Positions 39,872 through 48,674 of a stretch of 64,000 bases of DNA are shown in pieces. The notes beneath the pieces are model-generated. The model was not told the DNA's origin and made no database searches. It saw nothing but the letters and a program-made list of their open reading frames with translations. Every line of letters begins with the position of its first letter. Positions within the stretch are counted from its first letter, which is position 1. A program made the translations under genes and the position numbers. The DNA comes from an uncultured Marinobacter sp. (GTDB lineage Bacteria > Pseudomonadota > Gammaproteobacteria > Pseudomonadales > Oleiphilaceae), in contig NZ_CAMYMK010000007.1 in assembly GCF_947259545.1 (NCBI RefSeq), positions 124,001 through 188,000 of the forward strand, written 5' to 3'.

Positions 39872-40516
39872 ATGTCACGGAAGTACTCCCTCGCAGGAAT
39901 TTCCCTGCTACTGGCTGCGGTAGCGTTGGCTACTGGCTGCGCAGGCCCATCTGCCTCCTCACACGATAAAATTCAGCGTGCCTTGCGTCTTGATACCTCT
40001 ACCGGCGTAGACGAGTACGTGCTCGGTCCTACTGACGTGGTGCAGGTATCAGTCTGGCGAAATGAAGACCTGAGCATTTCCGTTCCGGTGCGCCCTGACG
40101 GCATGATTTCCGTCCCTCTTGTTGGCGACGTTCGTGCCAGCGGTCGCACGCCCGCTAATCTTGCCGAGGTAATCGAGAGAGACCTCGCTCAGTACATCCG
40201 GGAACCACAAGTCAGCATCGTTGTGACGTCAATGGGCAGTCACGAGTTCAGCGATCGCGTGCGCGTCACCGGGGCTGTGCAGAAACCGGTGTCTGTTCCT
40301 CATCGAGCGGGCATGACGGTGCTCGACGTTGTTCTCGGAGCAGGTGGTGCTACCCCGTTCGCCGCACTGAATAAATCCATGTTGTACCGGAAGATGAACG
40401 GTGAAGTGGTCGCAATTCCGATTCGGCTTGAGGATATTCTCAACGACGGTGATGTCAAAACCAACTATGCGATACGCCCCGGGGATATTATCAGTGTTCC
40501 GGAGCGGAGTTTCTAA
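39872..40516 (+). CDS. Wza-like polysaccharide export lipoprotein
   Basis: A 214-residue lipoprotein with lipobox LATGC at about residue 23. A poly-export domain follows (YVLGPTDVVQVSVWRNEDLS, VRPDGMISVPLVGDV), then one SLBB domain (VTGAVQKPVSV). It lacks the long C-terminal helix of E. coli Wza, as is common for EpsA/TIGR03027-type exporters. It forms the outer-membrane or periplasmic exit for the polymer and precedes the chain-length gene. Confidence 0.9.
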   Translation: MSRKYSLAGISLLLAAVALATGCAGPSASSHDKIQRALRLDTSTGVDEYVLGPTDVVQVSVWRNEDLSISVPVRPDGMISVPLVGDVRASGRTPANLAEVIERDLAQYIREPQVSIVVTSMGSHEFSDRVRVTGAVQKPVSVPHRAGMTVLDVVLGAGGATPFAALNKSMLYRKMNGEVVAIPIRLEDILNDGDVKTNYAIRPGDIISVPERSF

Positions 40517-40554
40517 GTTTCAGTTATACCAAACCCTATTGTGAGTTTTTCGCT

Positions 40555-42081
40555 ATGGCGTTACCTCTATCACAGCTACCAGTTGAAGTCTTGAGGGAGG
40601 TGCGGGCGAGAAAATGGCTCGCTCTCCTGCTTTTCACGGTGGTCAGTTTTGGTGTGCTGGCTGCCGGTTTTCTCTGGCCCTACAAATATCAGTCAGAGAC
40701 CATAATCTTCATAGACGACCAGAACATAATTCGACCGTTGATGGAAGGCAGTGCGGTCACAACGGAAATTAATGACCGAGCGTCTGCTGCTCAGGAATTG
40801 CTCTGGAGTCGAAGCGTGATGGAAAAGATCGCTCGAGATCAATCCATTTTTGGTGAAAAAGCGGCCAGTATGGAACGAGAGCAACTCGAAGAGCGAATTG
40901 GCGCATTACGCAGCAATCTCTCTGTACGACCCAGAGGGGATAATTACTTCGCCATTTCCTACCAGTCGGAATCACCAATGAAGGCCTTTCAGGTTGCCCA
41001 GCGGATGGGGCAATTGTTTATTGAGGAAACCAATCAGCGCAAACGTGCGGAAAGCCGTGACGCCTATGAGTTCATCGATAGGCAGGTCAAAAGCTATGAA
41101 GATCAGCTGGCACAGGTTGAAGAGCAGCTTAAAGAGTTCTTGTCGGAGAATGTAGACGGGACTGAAAGTGAAGCAAACAACCGGATGGCCAACCTGAGAA
41201 ACCAATTGGAACTGGCGGAACTGGAACGTGCAGAGCTGAGAACCCGGGCCCGCTCCCTGGAAAATGAGCTTAACCGTGTGAATCCGACCTTTCGTGAAGG
41301 GGGGGTGGATGCTTTTCAAGGCAGGATCAATGCCCTTGAGGAAAAACTGGATAACCTGCGTTTGCAGTATCACGACAGTTATCCCGACATTGTTATTCTT
41401 AAGGAACAATTGAGGGAATTGCGCAGCCAGCGTGCCAGGGCGATGGCCAATCAGGATGATGGTGCACTTTCGATGTCCGGAGAGAGCGTGTCCAATCCCG
41501 TGTATCAGGAAATCCAGTCTGAACTTTCCAGAACCAGGGCAGACATCCAGACCGTTAACACGCGGATACGTTCGTTCGAACAATTACTTGCCGAACAGTC
41601 AACAAGGATGGAAAGAATCCAGGAGAACAAAGCCCAGTACTCCGAGCTCACCCGTGATATGGAAGTGAACAAGGAGATTTATGATGACCTGCTGAAACGC
41701 CGGGAACGGGCACGGGTTTCCATGCACCTGGATGTAGAGGGTCAGGGCCTGAACTACAAAATAAACGAGACAGCACAGTTCCCACTGGGAGCGTCGGGCC
41801 CGAAATTCTCGACATTTGCAGCGGCGGGGCTGTTCGTTGGACTGCTTGCGCCGTTTGGTCTTGCGGCCGGACTATTGCAGATTGATCCCAGGGTGCGCGC
41901 GAGATATCAGCTTCAAGATGAGCTCGATTTACCGGTCCTGGCTGAGCTCCCGCACGTTAGCACGCCGTTTGAGCAGCGTCGTGATCGCAGAGTGACGGTA
42001 CTGGTGGGTGCTTTGGCGATCATCGCTGTTGTTGCTTATATTGCTATTGTCGTGGCATCAATGATGGGAGTATTCGGATGA
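40555..42081 (+). CDS. Wzz-type chain-length determinant
   Basis: A 508-residue inner-membrane protein. Two transmembrane helices (about 22-42 and 475-500) flank a long periplasmic coiled-coil domain with Wzz features (YQSETIIFIDDQN near the start, LNYKINETAQFPLGASGP before the last helix). It lacks a fused kinase domain. Its stop overlaps the following kinase-like gene by 4 bp. It resembles TIGR03007-type proteins in exosortase-linked loci. Confidence 0.9.
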   Translation: MALPLSQLPVEVLREVRARKWLALLLFTVVSFGVLAAGFLWPYKYQSETIIFIDDQNIIRPLMEGSAVTTEINDRASAAQELLWSRSVMEKIARDQSIFGEKAASMEREQLEERIGALRSNLSVRPRGDNYFAISYQSESPMKAFQVAQRMGQLFIEETNQRKRAESRDAYEFIDRQVKSYEDQLAQVEEQLKEFLSENVDGTESEANNRMANLRNQLELAELERAELRTRARSLENELNRVNPTFREGGVDAFQGRINALEEKLDNLRLQYHDSYPDIVILKEQLRELRSQRARAMANQDDGALSMSGESVSNPVYQEIQSELSRTRADIQTVNTRIRSFEQLLAEQSTRMERIQENKAQYSELTRDMEVNKEIYDDLLKRRERARVSMHLDVEGQGLNYKINETAQFPLGASGPKFSTFAAAGLFVGLLAPFGLAAGLLQIDPRVRARYQLQDELDLPVLAELPHVSTPFEQRRDRRVTVLVGALAIIAVVAYIAIVVASMMGVFG

Positions 42082-42983
42082 CCGAGCAAAACAACAATAT
42101 AGACGATCCTCCGGAAGGAACGGACTCTTCGCCAACTGCCACCAGCAAGAACAATGGACAAGCTGAGGGTGATGAGAGCTATTGGCTGAAAAGAAAGAAT
42201 GAGCTGAGCGGAGATGGTGTCCCATACTCCGAGTGGGATGACTCGAGGATGCTGGTCCCCAGTTCGCTGGAGCTGGGGCCGGGCGCTGTTGACAGATATG
42301 TCATCAGTAAGCAGATCGCGCGGATGCAGGAACCGCGAATGCTTACCCGCGATGATATGGACGAGCGTCGCATCATTTACCCGGGATCCAAAAACCGGCG
42401 CCTGGTAAACCGGTTTCGGGATTTGCGCACCCGATTGCTGGAAACATCCGGGGGGAACAATTTCACAATGGTGGTTACTGGCGCGTCATCCGGTGCTGGT
42501 TCCTCATTTGTAGCGCTAAACCTGGCCGCTGCTTTTGCTTTTGATCAATCCAAAACGGCGCTGGTCATAGACTGTAATCTCAGAGATCCTTCACTGCACA
42601 CGACCCTGGATATCATGCCGGAGTCCGGATTGACGGATTTTCTTGATGACTCGGACTATGACATTGCGCGTATTCTGTACCCGACGGGGATCCCCAGGCT
42701 GCGTCTGATACCTGCGGGTAGCCAACGGGAAATTCCTGCGGAGTTTTTTACCTCTTTCCGGATGAAGCAGTTCCTCCAGGCCGTGAGACGACGTTACCCG
42801 GATCGTTTCATAATTCTGGACACTGCTTCCATCACCGAGTCTCCTGACGCCCGTATTCTGGCGGAATTGTGCGATTACGCTATGTTGGTGGTACCCCATG
42901 GTCGGGTTACCCCGGATCTGGCTGAGCAGGCTGCGACGGCCTTCAATTCCGAAAAGTTTGTGGGAGCAGTTATTAATGGCTAA
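42078..42983 (+). CDS. BY-kinase-like ATPase with altered Walker A motif
   Basis: A 301-residue cytoplasmic protein of the CpsD/CapB (Wzc C-terminal) type. The P-loop reads VTGASSGAGSSFVALNLA, where bacterial tyrosine kinases have G-x-x-G-x-G-K-S/T, so the invariant Lys is replaced by Ser. Walker A' is VIDCNLRDPSLH and Walker B is FIILDTASITES. No tyrosine-rich C-terminal tail is present. It may be a regulatory pseudokinase for the Wzz protein. The start overlaps the chain-length gene by 4 bp. Confidence 0.85.
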   Translation: MTEQNNNIDDPPEGTDSSPTATSKNNGQAEGDESYWLKRKNELSGDGVPYSEWDDSRMLVPSSLELGPGAVDRYVISKQIARMQEPRMLTRDDMDERRIIYPGSKNRRLVNRFRDLRTRLLETSGGNNFTMVVTGASSGAGSSFVALNLAAAFAFDQSKTALVIDCNLRDPSLHTTLDIMPESGLTDFLDDSDYDIARILYPTGIPRLRLIPAGSQREIPAEFFTSFRMKQFLQAVRRRYPDRFIILDTASITESPDARILAELCDYAMLVVPHGRVTPDLAEQAATAFNSEKFVGAVING

Positions 42984-44262
42984 CCGGCAAGGTGCAAGAG
43001 TGGTCTGCCCGTTGAACAGGCTAATGATCGGAATTCTGGTAGTAACCCCATCTTCACTCTGGGCTGCGCCCGTTCAGGTTTCTGGGGAACTGAACTCCAG
43101 GTATACCGATAACGCTCGGCAATCCAGCGTGAACGAAGAGTCTGATATTGAGTCCCGGGTTTACCTCGGTGTCCGGCATACAGCGGACCCCGGACAGTGT
43201 AATTCTGACCTGGCTGCGAGACTTGGTTACGGCTATTGGCTGGATGATACCTTTGATCCTGAGCCCTATGCCAATCTGGATTTTGCCGGCGACTGCCGCA
43301 TTGTTGACGGTCTTGTATGGCAAGTGACCGATAATTTGAGGAATATTGCCCAGGACAGTCGTTCCAATAACAACCCGAATAACCTAACGCGAAAGAATGT
43401 TTTCCGAACCGGGCCTGTGTGGACCTTGAGACTCGGCCCGGTTGATCAGATTTCATTTGCTGCCGAGTACGAAAATACAGAGTTCAGCGAACCTGAGGAA
43501 ACGGATGGTGAGCGTTATATTGGTACTGTTGCGTTCAAACACTTTTTCAGCTCATCTTTCAGCGGGGGGGTGATGGCTTCTCGGGATGAGGCTGAGCTCG
43601 ATACCGAGGAAGAAATCGACCGGGAGACACTGAGCCTGACCTTTGGCAAGGAATGGGCAGCGACCAGTCTGAATGGCTCTGCAGGTGTCAGTGAGATTGA
43701 AACCACCCTGAATGACACTAGCCGCAGTACCGACGGTTTCGTGGGAAATCTGGAAGTTACCCGTCAGGTGAATCCGACCACTGAGATCGCCCTTGAAGCC
43801 AGCCGGGAACTGACAGACGCAACCTCGGACTTTGACATCCGTTTTGGGGAGTTTGTGTTCAGCCAGGAGCAAACCGGTGCAGTAGAGGTGTCAGCAGTGC
43901 GTTTGCGCACGGCAACTGAGTTCAGTGCTGGCTCCAGCCTTGGGTTGACTGCGTTCGCCAGCAGATCAGACTACATCGACTTTGGCACGGAAGAGGAAAG
44001 TGTTGGCTATAACGTGAGCTACCGCCGGCCTATCACTGCCCAGGTGACCGCGACGCTTGGGGGGGGATATAACTACCTGACCTACAGTGATGATAATACT
44101 GCGGACGTGCTATACCGCCTAAATGCGGGACTGGATTTTCAGCTCAGTCGCAAGCTGACTTTGGTGAGCACAATTGGGCACGGTCAGCGTGACAGCGAAA
44201 TTTCAACGCGGGAATTCGTCGAAAACTGGGTCTTACTCGGCCTGAACTATCAGTTCCTATAG
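42976..44262 (+). CDS. EPS-associated outer-membrane beta-barrel protein
   Basis: A 428-residue protein. A signal sequence (cleavage near SLWAAPVQ) is followed by many amphipathic strands and ends in WVLLGLNYQFL, the terminal-aromatic signature of BAM substrates. It resembles the TIGR03016-type barrels of exosortase-linked EPS loci, possibly the secretion pore. The ATG at 42976 overlaps the kinase gene by 8 bp. Function is inferred from position and fold. Confidence 0.8.
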   Translation: MANRQGARVVCPLNRLMIGILVVTPSSLWAAPVQVSGELNSRYTDNARQSSVNEESDIESRVYLGVRHTADPGQCNSDLAARLGYGYWLDDTFDPEPYANLDFAGDCRIVDGLVWQVTDNLRNIAQDSRSNNNPNNLTRKNVFRTGPVWTLRLGPVDQISFAAEYENTEFSEPEETDGERYIGTVAFKHFFSSSFSGGVMASRDEAELDTEEEIDRETLSLTFGKEWAATSLNGSAGVSEIETTLNDTSRSTDGFVGNLEVTRQVNPTTEIALEASRELTDATSDFDIRFGEFVFSQEQTGAVEVSAVRLRTATEFSAGSSLGLTAFASRSDYIDFGTEEESVGYNVSYRRPITAQVTATLGGGYNYLTYSDDNTADVLYRLNAGLDFQLSRKLTLVSTIGHGQRDSEISTREFVENWVLLGLNYQFL

Positions 44263-44302
44263 AGCGGGAAAGCTCAGGATTCGACAGGCAGGGATAAACG
44301 CC

Positions 44303-45172
44303 ATGAAACCATCGATCACGAATGCGCTCACAATTGATGTTGAGGACTATTTCCAGGTAGCGGCGCTGGCGGAAGCGGTCAGTCGCGATGATTGGGCTTC
44401 CATGGAGTATCGTGTCGATAATAACACCGATCGCCTGTTGGCACTTTTTGACGACCGTAATATCCGGGCAACTTTCTTCACACTGGGTTGGGTTGCAGAA
44501 CGTTCTCCGGCATTGATCCGAAGAATAAGGGACGCCGGCCACGAAATAGGCAGTCACGGGTACAGCCACCAGCTCATCTACAATCAGACACCGGAGGTCT
44601 TCCGGGAAGAGACCCGAAAGTCCAAACAGATTCTGGAAGACATCATCGGCGAACCCGTCACAGGTTATCGAGCGGCAAGCTACTCCATTACGGCCCGATC
44701 CCGTTGGGCGCTGGATATCCTGTGTGAAGAGGGGTTCACCTGGGACTCCTCCATTTTTCCGGTTCACCATGATCGCTATGGCATGCCCGGTACGCCACAC
44801 GGGCCATACCTGCTCAAGGCCCCCAAGGGCGGAACGCTCACAGAGTTTCCACTATCTACCTGTCCGATCGGGCAATACCGGTTGCCCATTGCAGGTGGTG
44901 GCTATTTCCGTCTGTACCCTTATTGGTTGAGTCGCTGGGGGCTTGGGCGAATCAACAGGGCAGGGCAGCCGTTTATTTTCTACCTGCACCCATGGGAAAT
45001 TGATACGGAACAACCGCGGCTGAAAGTCAAAGCCTTGTCGCGTTTCCGGCACTATAACAACCTTGATAAGTGCATGAGTCGGCTAGAGGGGTTACTTGCG
45101 GATTTCCGCTTCGGTTCTGTCTCCGATGCCCTTTCGGGCGTCAATATATCCCCCAAAGCTGTGGCCGTTTAA
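44303..45172 (+). CDS. Polysaccharide deacetylase, XrtA-locus (DUF3473) type
   Basis: A 289-residue NodB-type deacetylase. The catalytic and metal residues are in LTIDVEDYFQV (Asp-Asp motif region) and IGSHGYSH (His pair), with a C-terminal FYLHPWEID segment typical of the TIGR03006/DUF3473 branch. It has no signal peptide and probably removes acetyl groups from the lipid-linked or growing polymer on the cytoplasmic side. It follows the barrel gene by 40 bp. Confidence 0.9.
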   Translation: MKPSITNALTIDVEDYFQVAALAEAVSRDDWASMEYRVDNNTDRLLALFDDRNIRATFFTLGWVAERSPALIRRIRDAGHEIGSHGYSHQLIYNQTPEVFREETRKSKQILEDIIGEPVTGYRAASYSITARSRWALDILCEEGFTWDSSIFPVHHDRYGMPGTPHGPYLLKAPKGGTLTEFPLSTCPIGQYRLPIAGGGYFRLYPYWLSRWGLGRINRAGQPFIFYLHPWEIDTEQPRLKVKALSRFRHYNNLDKCMSRLEGLLADFRFGSVSDALSGVNISPKAVAV

Positions 45173-45195
45173 GCATTGGTTTTAAGGAAAGTGGA

Positions 45196-46509
45196 ATGGG
45201 AATGGAAGCACCTACCGCCAGCCTGGAAAGCGCCAAGGTGCGGCTTGACCAGCTTAAAAGTATAAAAGGCCAGCTCAGTCGCCAGGTCGGAGAAGCTCGA
45301 AAATGCGGAGAGAGCCCTGACGGTCTGATAGCTGATTTGCAACATGTGTCGGCAGAAATCAAACGACTCAGCAAGCAGCTCAAAAAACAGCTCAATGAAA
45401 CACCGGCCAAAGAGAAGTGGACTCCTCCACCCATCGAAATGCCCCTCGCCATTACTGACATGCAGGTAAGTGGTCCCGTCAGGGTAGAAGAATGCACCGA
45501 CGCTTTGAAATCAGCTGCCGGTGCTTATGTTGATCAGCACCCCGGCGCCTCAATATGGCACAGGCCTGTTATCTCTAATTTCATTGAAAGTACCTATGGC
45601 CACAGAACCCGTTACCTGTGTGCTTTGGATCGCAATGGCAGAATGGTTGGCGTGTTGCCGGTTGTTCGGCTCCAAAGTCGTCTTTTTGGTAACTTCCTCG
45701 TCTCCATGCCTTACTTTAACTACGGCGGGGTGTTGGCAGACAATAAAGAAGTTGCCAGCATTCTGATAGCCGCAGCCGACCTATGGCGGAAAACCCTTGA
45801 TAGCGGACATCTGGAGCTGAGATCCGGTCGGGATTACGGCCTGGATTTACCCCAAAAAACGGACAAAGTCACCTTCTGGCTACCTTTGCCTGATAACAGC
45901 GACGAATTGTGGGCCAGCTTCCAGCCAAAACTTCGCTCCCAGATTCGCCGCGGGCAACGGGAATTGGCAGGGTTCACTATCGGAGGCCCGGAACTGCTGG
46001 ATGAGTTTTACCGGGTGTTCTCGGAGAACATGCGTGACCTAGGAACGCCTGTGTACGGCCGGATTTTCTTCCAGAACCTGTTAAGCAGCCTGAAGGGGCA
46101 CGTCTGGCTGGTGATTGCGAGAATCGATGAGCAGGCTGCCGGGTGTGCCTTCCTGACCAGCTACCGGGGCAGGATGGAAGTTCCCTGGGCATCCACGCTA
46201 CGCCGCTATAACCACGCCTCCATAAATATGATCATGTATTGGAGGATGCTGGAGTTTGCTATCCAGCAAGGATGCGAGGTGTTTGATTTCGGCCGCTGTA
46301 GTCGGGACGCCGGTACTTACCGTTTCAAACAGCAGTGGGGCGCCCATCCGCTCAAACTCTATTGGGATTATGTGTTGCCGGAAGGTAAGGCACTTCCGGC
46401 GCTGAATCCAGATAATCCAAAGTTCAAATTGATGATCGCTGTCTGGCAGCGATTACCGGTTTGGGCTGCCAACCTGATCGGTCCCCATATTGTTAAGGTG
46501 TTACCGTAA
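45196..46509 (+). CDS. FemAB-like acyltransferase with N-terminal coiled coil
   Basis: A 437-residue protein. Residues about 8-70 form a Lys/Gln/Leu-rich coiled coil (VRLDQLKSIKGQLSRQV). The rest has the FemAB/GNAT pattern of TIGR03019-type proteins: MPYFNYGGVL, SQIRRGQREL, PVYGRIFFQNLL, FDFGRCSRDAGTYRFKQQWG. FemAB enzymes transfer aminoacyl or acyl groups, and a role in decorating EPS amino sugars is plausible. Its stop overlaps the next start as TAATG. Confidence 0.85.
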   Translation: MGMEAPTASLESAKVRLDQLKSIKGQLSRQVGEARKCGESPDGLIADLQHVSAEIKRLSKQLKKQLNETPAKEKWTPPPIEMPLAITDMQVSGPVRVEECTDALKSAAGAYVDQHPGASIWHRPVISNFIESTYGHRTRYLCALDRNGRMVGVLPVVRLQSRLFGNFLVSMPYFNYGGVLADNKEVASILIAAADLWRKTLDSGHLELRSGRDYGLDLPQKTDKVTFWLPLPDNSDELWASFQPKLRSQIRRGQRELAGFTIGGPELLDEFYRVFSENMRDLGTPVYGRIFFQNLLSSLKGHVWLVIARIDEQAAGCAFLTSYRGRMEVPWASTLRRYNHASINMIMYWRMLEFAIQQGCEVFDFGRCSRDAGTYRFKQQWGAHPLKLYWDYVLPEGKALPALNPDNPKFKLMIAVWQRLPVWAANLIGPHIVKVLP

Positions 46510-47486
46510 TGAGTCTTTTCCAGACGAAAGCCTGGCAAAGTGCGTGGTGGGAAACCTGGGGACAGCAAAAACGTTTTCGGCTTATCCGGAAGTGGGACGG
46601 GGAAGTTTCCGGGTTATATGAGTCCAGGTATCGCCTGAAAGGGCTACTGCCAGTCCGCTCTTTACAGTTCGTCGGAACCAGCCATAGAGAGCTTAGAACG
46701 CCGAGAACCGAATATAACACGTTCTGCAATGGCTCCCTCACTGGGGCGTCGCTGGTAACCGCGATGGAACAGGTTCTGGAGAGGCATCCATGGACAGAAA
46801 TCGTCTTTAATGATTTGCTTGGTGGATCCAGGGAAGTCTCCGCGCTGGTAACGATTGCCGCTACCCATCGATGGGCTTTTCGAATTATTGCATCAGACGA
46901 TGGTTATGCTGTAGCAACAACGGAGGACTTCAGGGACTATCTGGCGTCGCTTGGCGCGAACAGTCGGCGACGTCTCTATAATCGCAGAAGGCTTCTGGAA
47001 TCTCTGGGGGAGGTGCATCTGGAGAACCTCTGGCCAGGTAGTTCAGAACTTTTTTTCGAGACACTGAACCGATTTCATCGTGCAAGGTGGGATAAAGATT
47101 GTGTCACTGACAAGAGTCTGGAATTTCATTTGAAATTCCTTTCCAGGGTAGAGGAGGAGAAAGGAAAACCGCTGTTATCCGTTCTGCGATGCAACAATGA
47201 AATAGTGTCGGTTCTTTACAACGTTTGGTATTGCGGAGTGGTTTATAATATACAAGCGGGGTTTGAAGAAAGCTTCCATAAAAAGCTGTCACTCGGGTCG
47301 CTTCACTTGGGATATGCGATTGAGGAAGCATTCAAATGCCCAATTACACAAAAGTTCGATTTTCTCGCGGGAGAAGGCAAGAACGAGAACTACAAATCAA
47401 GATTTGCGACTGAAAGGTACCAGTTCATATCCGTGATGCTGGTAAAGAGTGTACTTTTCCGGGCCCTTTACTGGATGAGAGGGTAA
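46509..47486 (+). CDS. CelD/BcsL-like GNAT acyltransferase
   Basis: A 325-residue protein with a bipartite GNAT fold. RRRLYNRRRLLESLGEV, FHRARWDKD and FDFLAGEGKNENYKSRF correspond to the usual CelD blocks. It is a second acyltransferase directly coupled to the FemAB-like gene through the TAATG overlap, so the two probably modify the same sugar. The acyl donor is unknown. Confidence 0.8.
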   Translation: MSLFQTKAWQSAWWETWGQQKRFRLIRKWDGEVSGLYESRYRLKGLLPVRSLQFVGTSHRELRTPRTEYNTFCNGSLTGASLVTAMEQVLERHPWTEIVFNDLLGGSREVSALVTIAATHRWAFRIIASDDGYAVATTEDFRDYLASLGANSRRRLYNRRRLLESLGEVHLENLWPGSSELFFETLNRFHRARWDKDCVTDKSLEFHLKFLSRVEEEKGKPLLSVLRCNNEIVSVLYNVWYCGVVYNIQAGFEESFHKKLSLGSLHLGYAIEEAFKCPITQKFDFLAGEGKNENYKSRFATERYQFISVMLVKSVLFRALYWMRG

Positions 47487-47492
47487 GCAGGC

Positions 47493-48614
47493 ATGACAGG
47501 GACCGCTGGGAAGACCATTCTCCACCTTATTGATACGACCGGGCCGGGTGGGGCAGAAACCGTTTTCATCAGTTTATTGGGTAAACTGGAGGAGACTGAG
47601 TTTCAGAATGTTGTGGTATTGCGCGGAGAGGGCTGGGTGGCAGACCAAGTCCGCGGCCTCGGCATTACTCCCCATATCATCGACTCCAAAGGCAGTTTTA
47701 ACCTGGCGTACATCAGAGCCTTAAGGCATATACTCAACTGCCAGCAGGTGGACCTGATTCACGCCCATCTCCTCGGCTCCAACGTATATGGGGCATTGCT
47801 TGCCATCATTAGTCGAACCCCCATGATTGCCACTTTTCATGGCGCTGTGGATGTGTCAGCAGGCGAACGGTTCCTTCGTGCAAAATTTTCCATTATAGGT
47901 TGGGGGGCATCTGCCATTGTCTGTGTGTCCAAACGACTCCAGGATGAACTTGCCGAACGCAGTCCTTTACCGAAACATAAGCTCAAACTGATCTACAATG
48001 GAGTTAACCCGGAGATTTTTCGTCGTGTTCCTGTCACGGAGTTGAGAGAAGAGCTGGGGGTGTCTCAGGAAGCGACGCTTGTAGTTTCAATCGGCAATGT
48101 CCGTCCGGCCAAAGGGTACGAGTATCTTGTGGATGCGGCTGTGAGCATGGCAGAGTTGGACCCGAACACGCACTTTGTTGTGGTAGGCCACCAGCGGGAA
48201 GCGTTGTTCGATAAGCTGAAGACACAGATTGCAGAGGCACCCCGGCAACCCAACATTCACTGGCTCGGGTTTAGGCAGGATGCTGCCGACGTGCTCAGGC
48301 AGGCAGACATTTTTCTTTTGCCGTCGGTCTCAGAGGGGTTCTCTATCTCCACCGTAGAGGCCATGATGGCAGGCGTGCCGGTTATTGCAACCAGGAGTGG
48401 CGGGCCAGAAGAAATCATTGTGAATGGCGAGACAGGGCTTCTCGTACCCATAAGAGATCCTGACGCAATTGTTGCAGCAATCCTGGATCTTAAAAGAACA
48501 GTCTTGCACAAGGAGGTTACGGAAAGAGCTCATGAGAGAGCCTGCGATCAGTTTAGCCTGGCGAGTATGTTGCAGGGCTACTTCGGGCTCTACGAGCGTT
48601 TAATGGCCCATTGA
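47493..48614 (+). CDS. Family-4-type glycosyltransferase
   Basis: A 373-residue retaining GT-B enzyme. The N-terminal domain has GPGGAETVFISLL and the C-terminal nucleotide-sugar site has LPSVSEGFSISTVEAMMAGVPVIAT, including the E-x7-E motif, and GGPEEIIVNGETG. It builds the EPS repeat unit at the inner face of the membrane; donor and acceptor are unknown. It starts 6 bp after the preceding gene. Confidence 0.9.
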   Translation: MTGTAGKTILHLIDTTGPGGAETVFISLLGKLEETEFQNVVVLRGEGWVADQVRGLGITPHIIDSKGSFNLAYIRALRHILNCQQVDLIHAHLLGSNVYGALLAIISRTPMIATFHGAVDVSAGERFLRAKFSIIGWGASAIVCVSKRLQDELAERSPLPKHKLKLIYNGVNPEIFRRVPVTELREELGVSQEATLVVSIGNVRPAKGYEYLVDAAVSMAELDPNTHFVVVGHQREALFDKLKTQIAEAPRQPNIHWLGFRQDAADVLRQADIFLLPSVSEGFSISTVEAMMAGVPVIATRSGGPEEIIVNGETGLLVPIRDPDAIVAAILDLKRTVLHKEVTERAHERACDQFSLASMLQGYFGLYERLMAH

Positions 48615-48674
48615 GGTGTCAGTGTTGGCGGTAGGAAGGAACTCTTCGGCATCTCCGATCAGGGAGGCGGGAAT

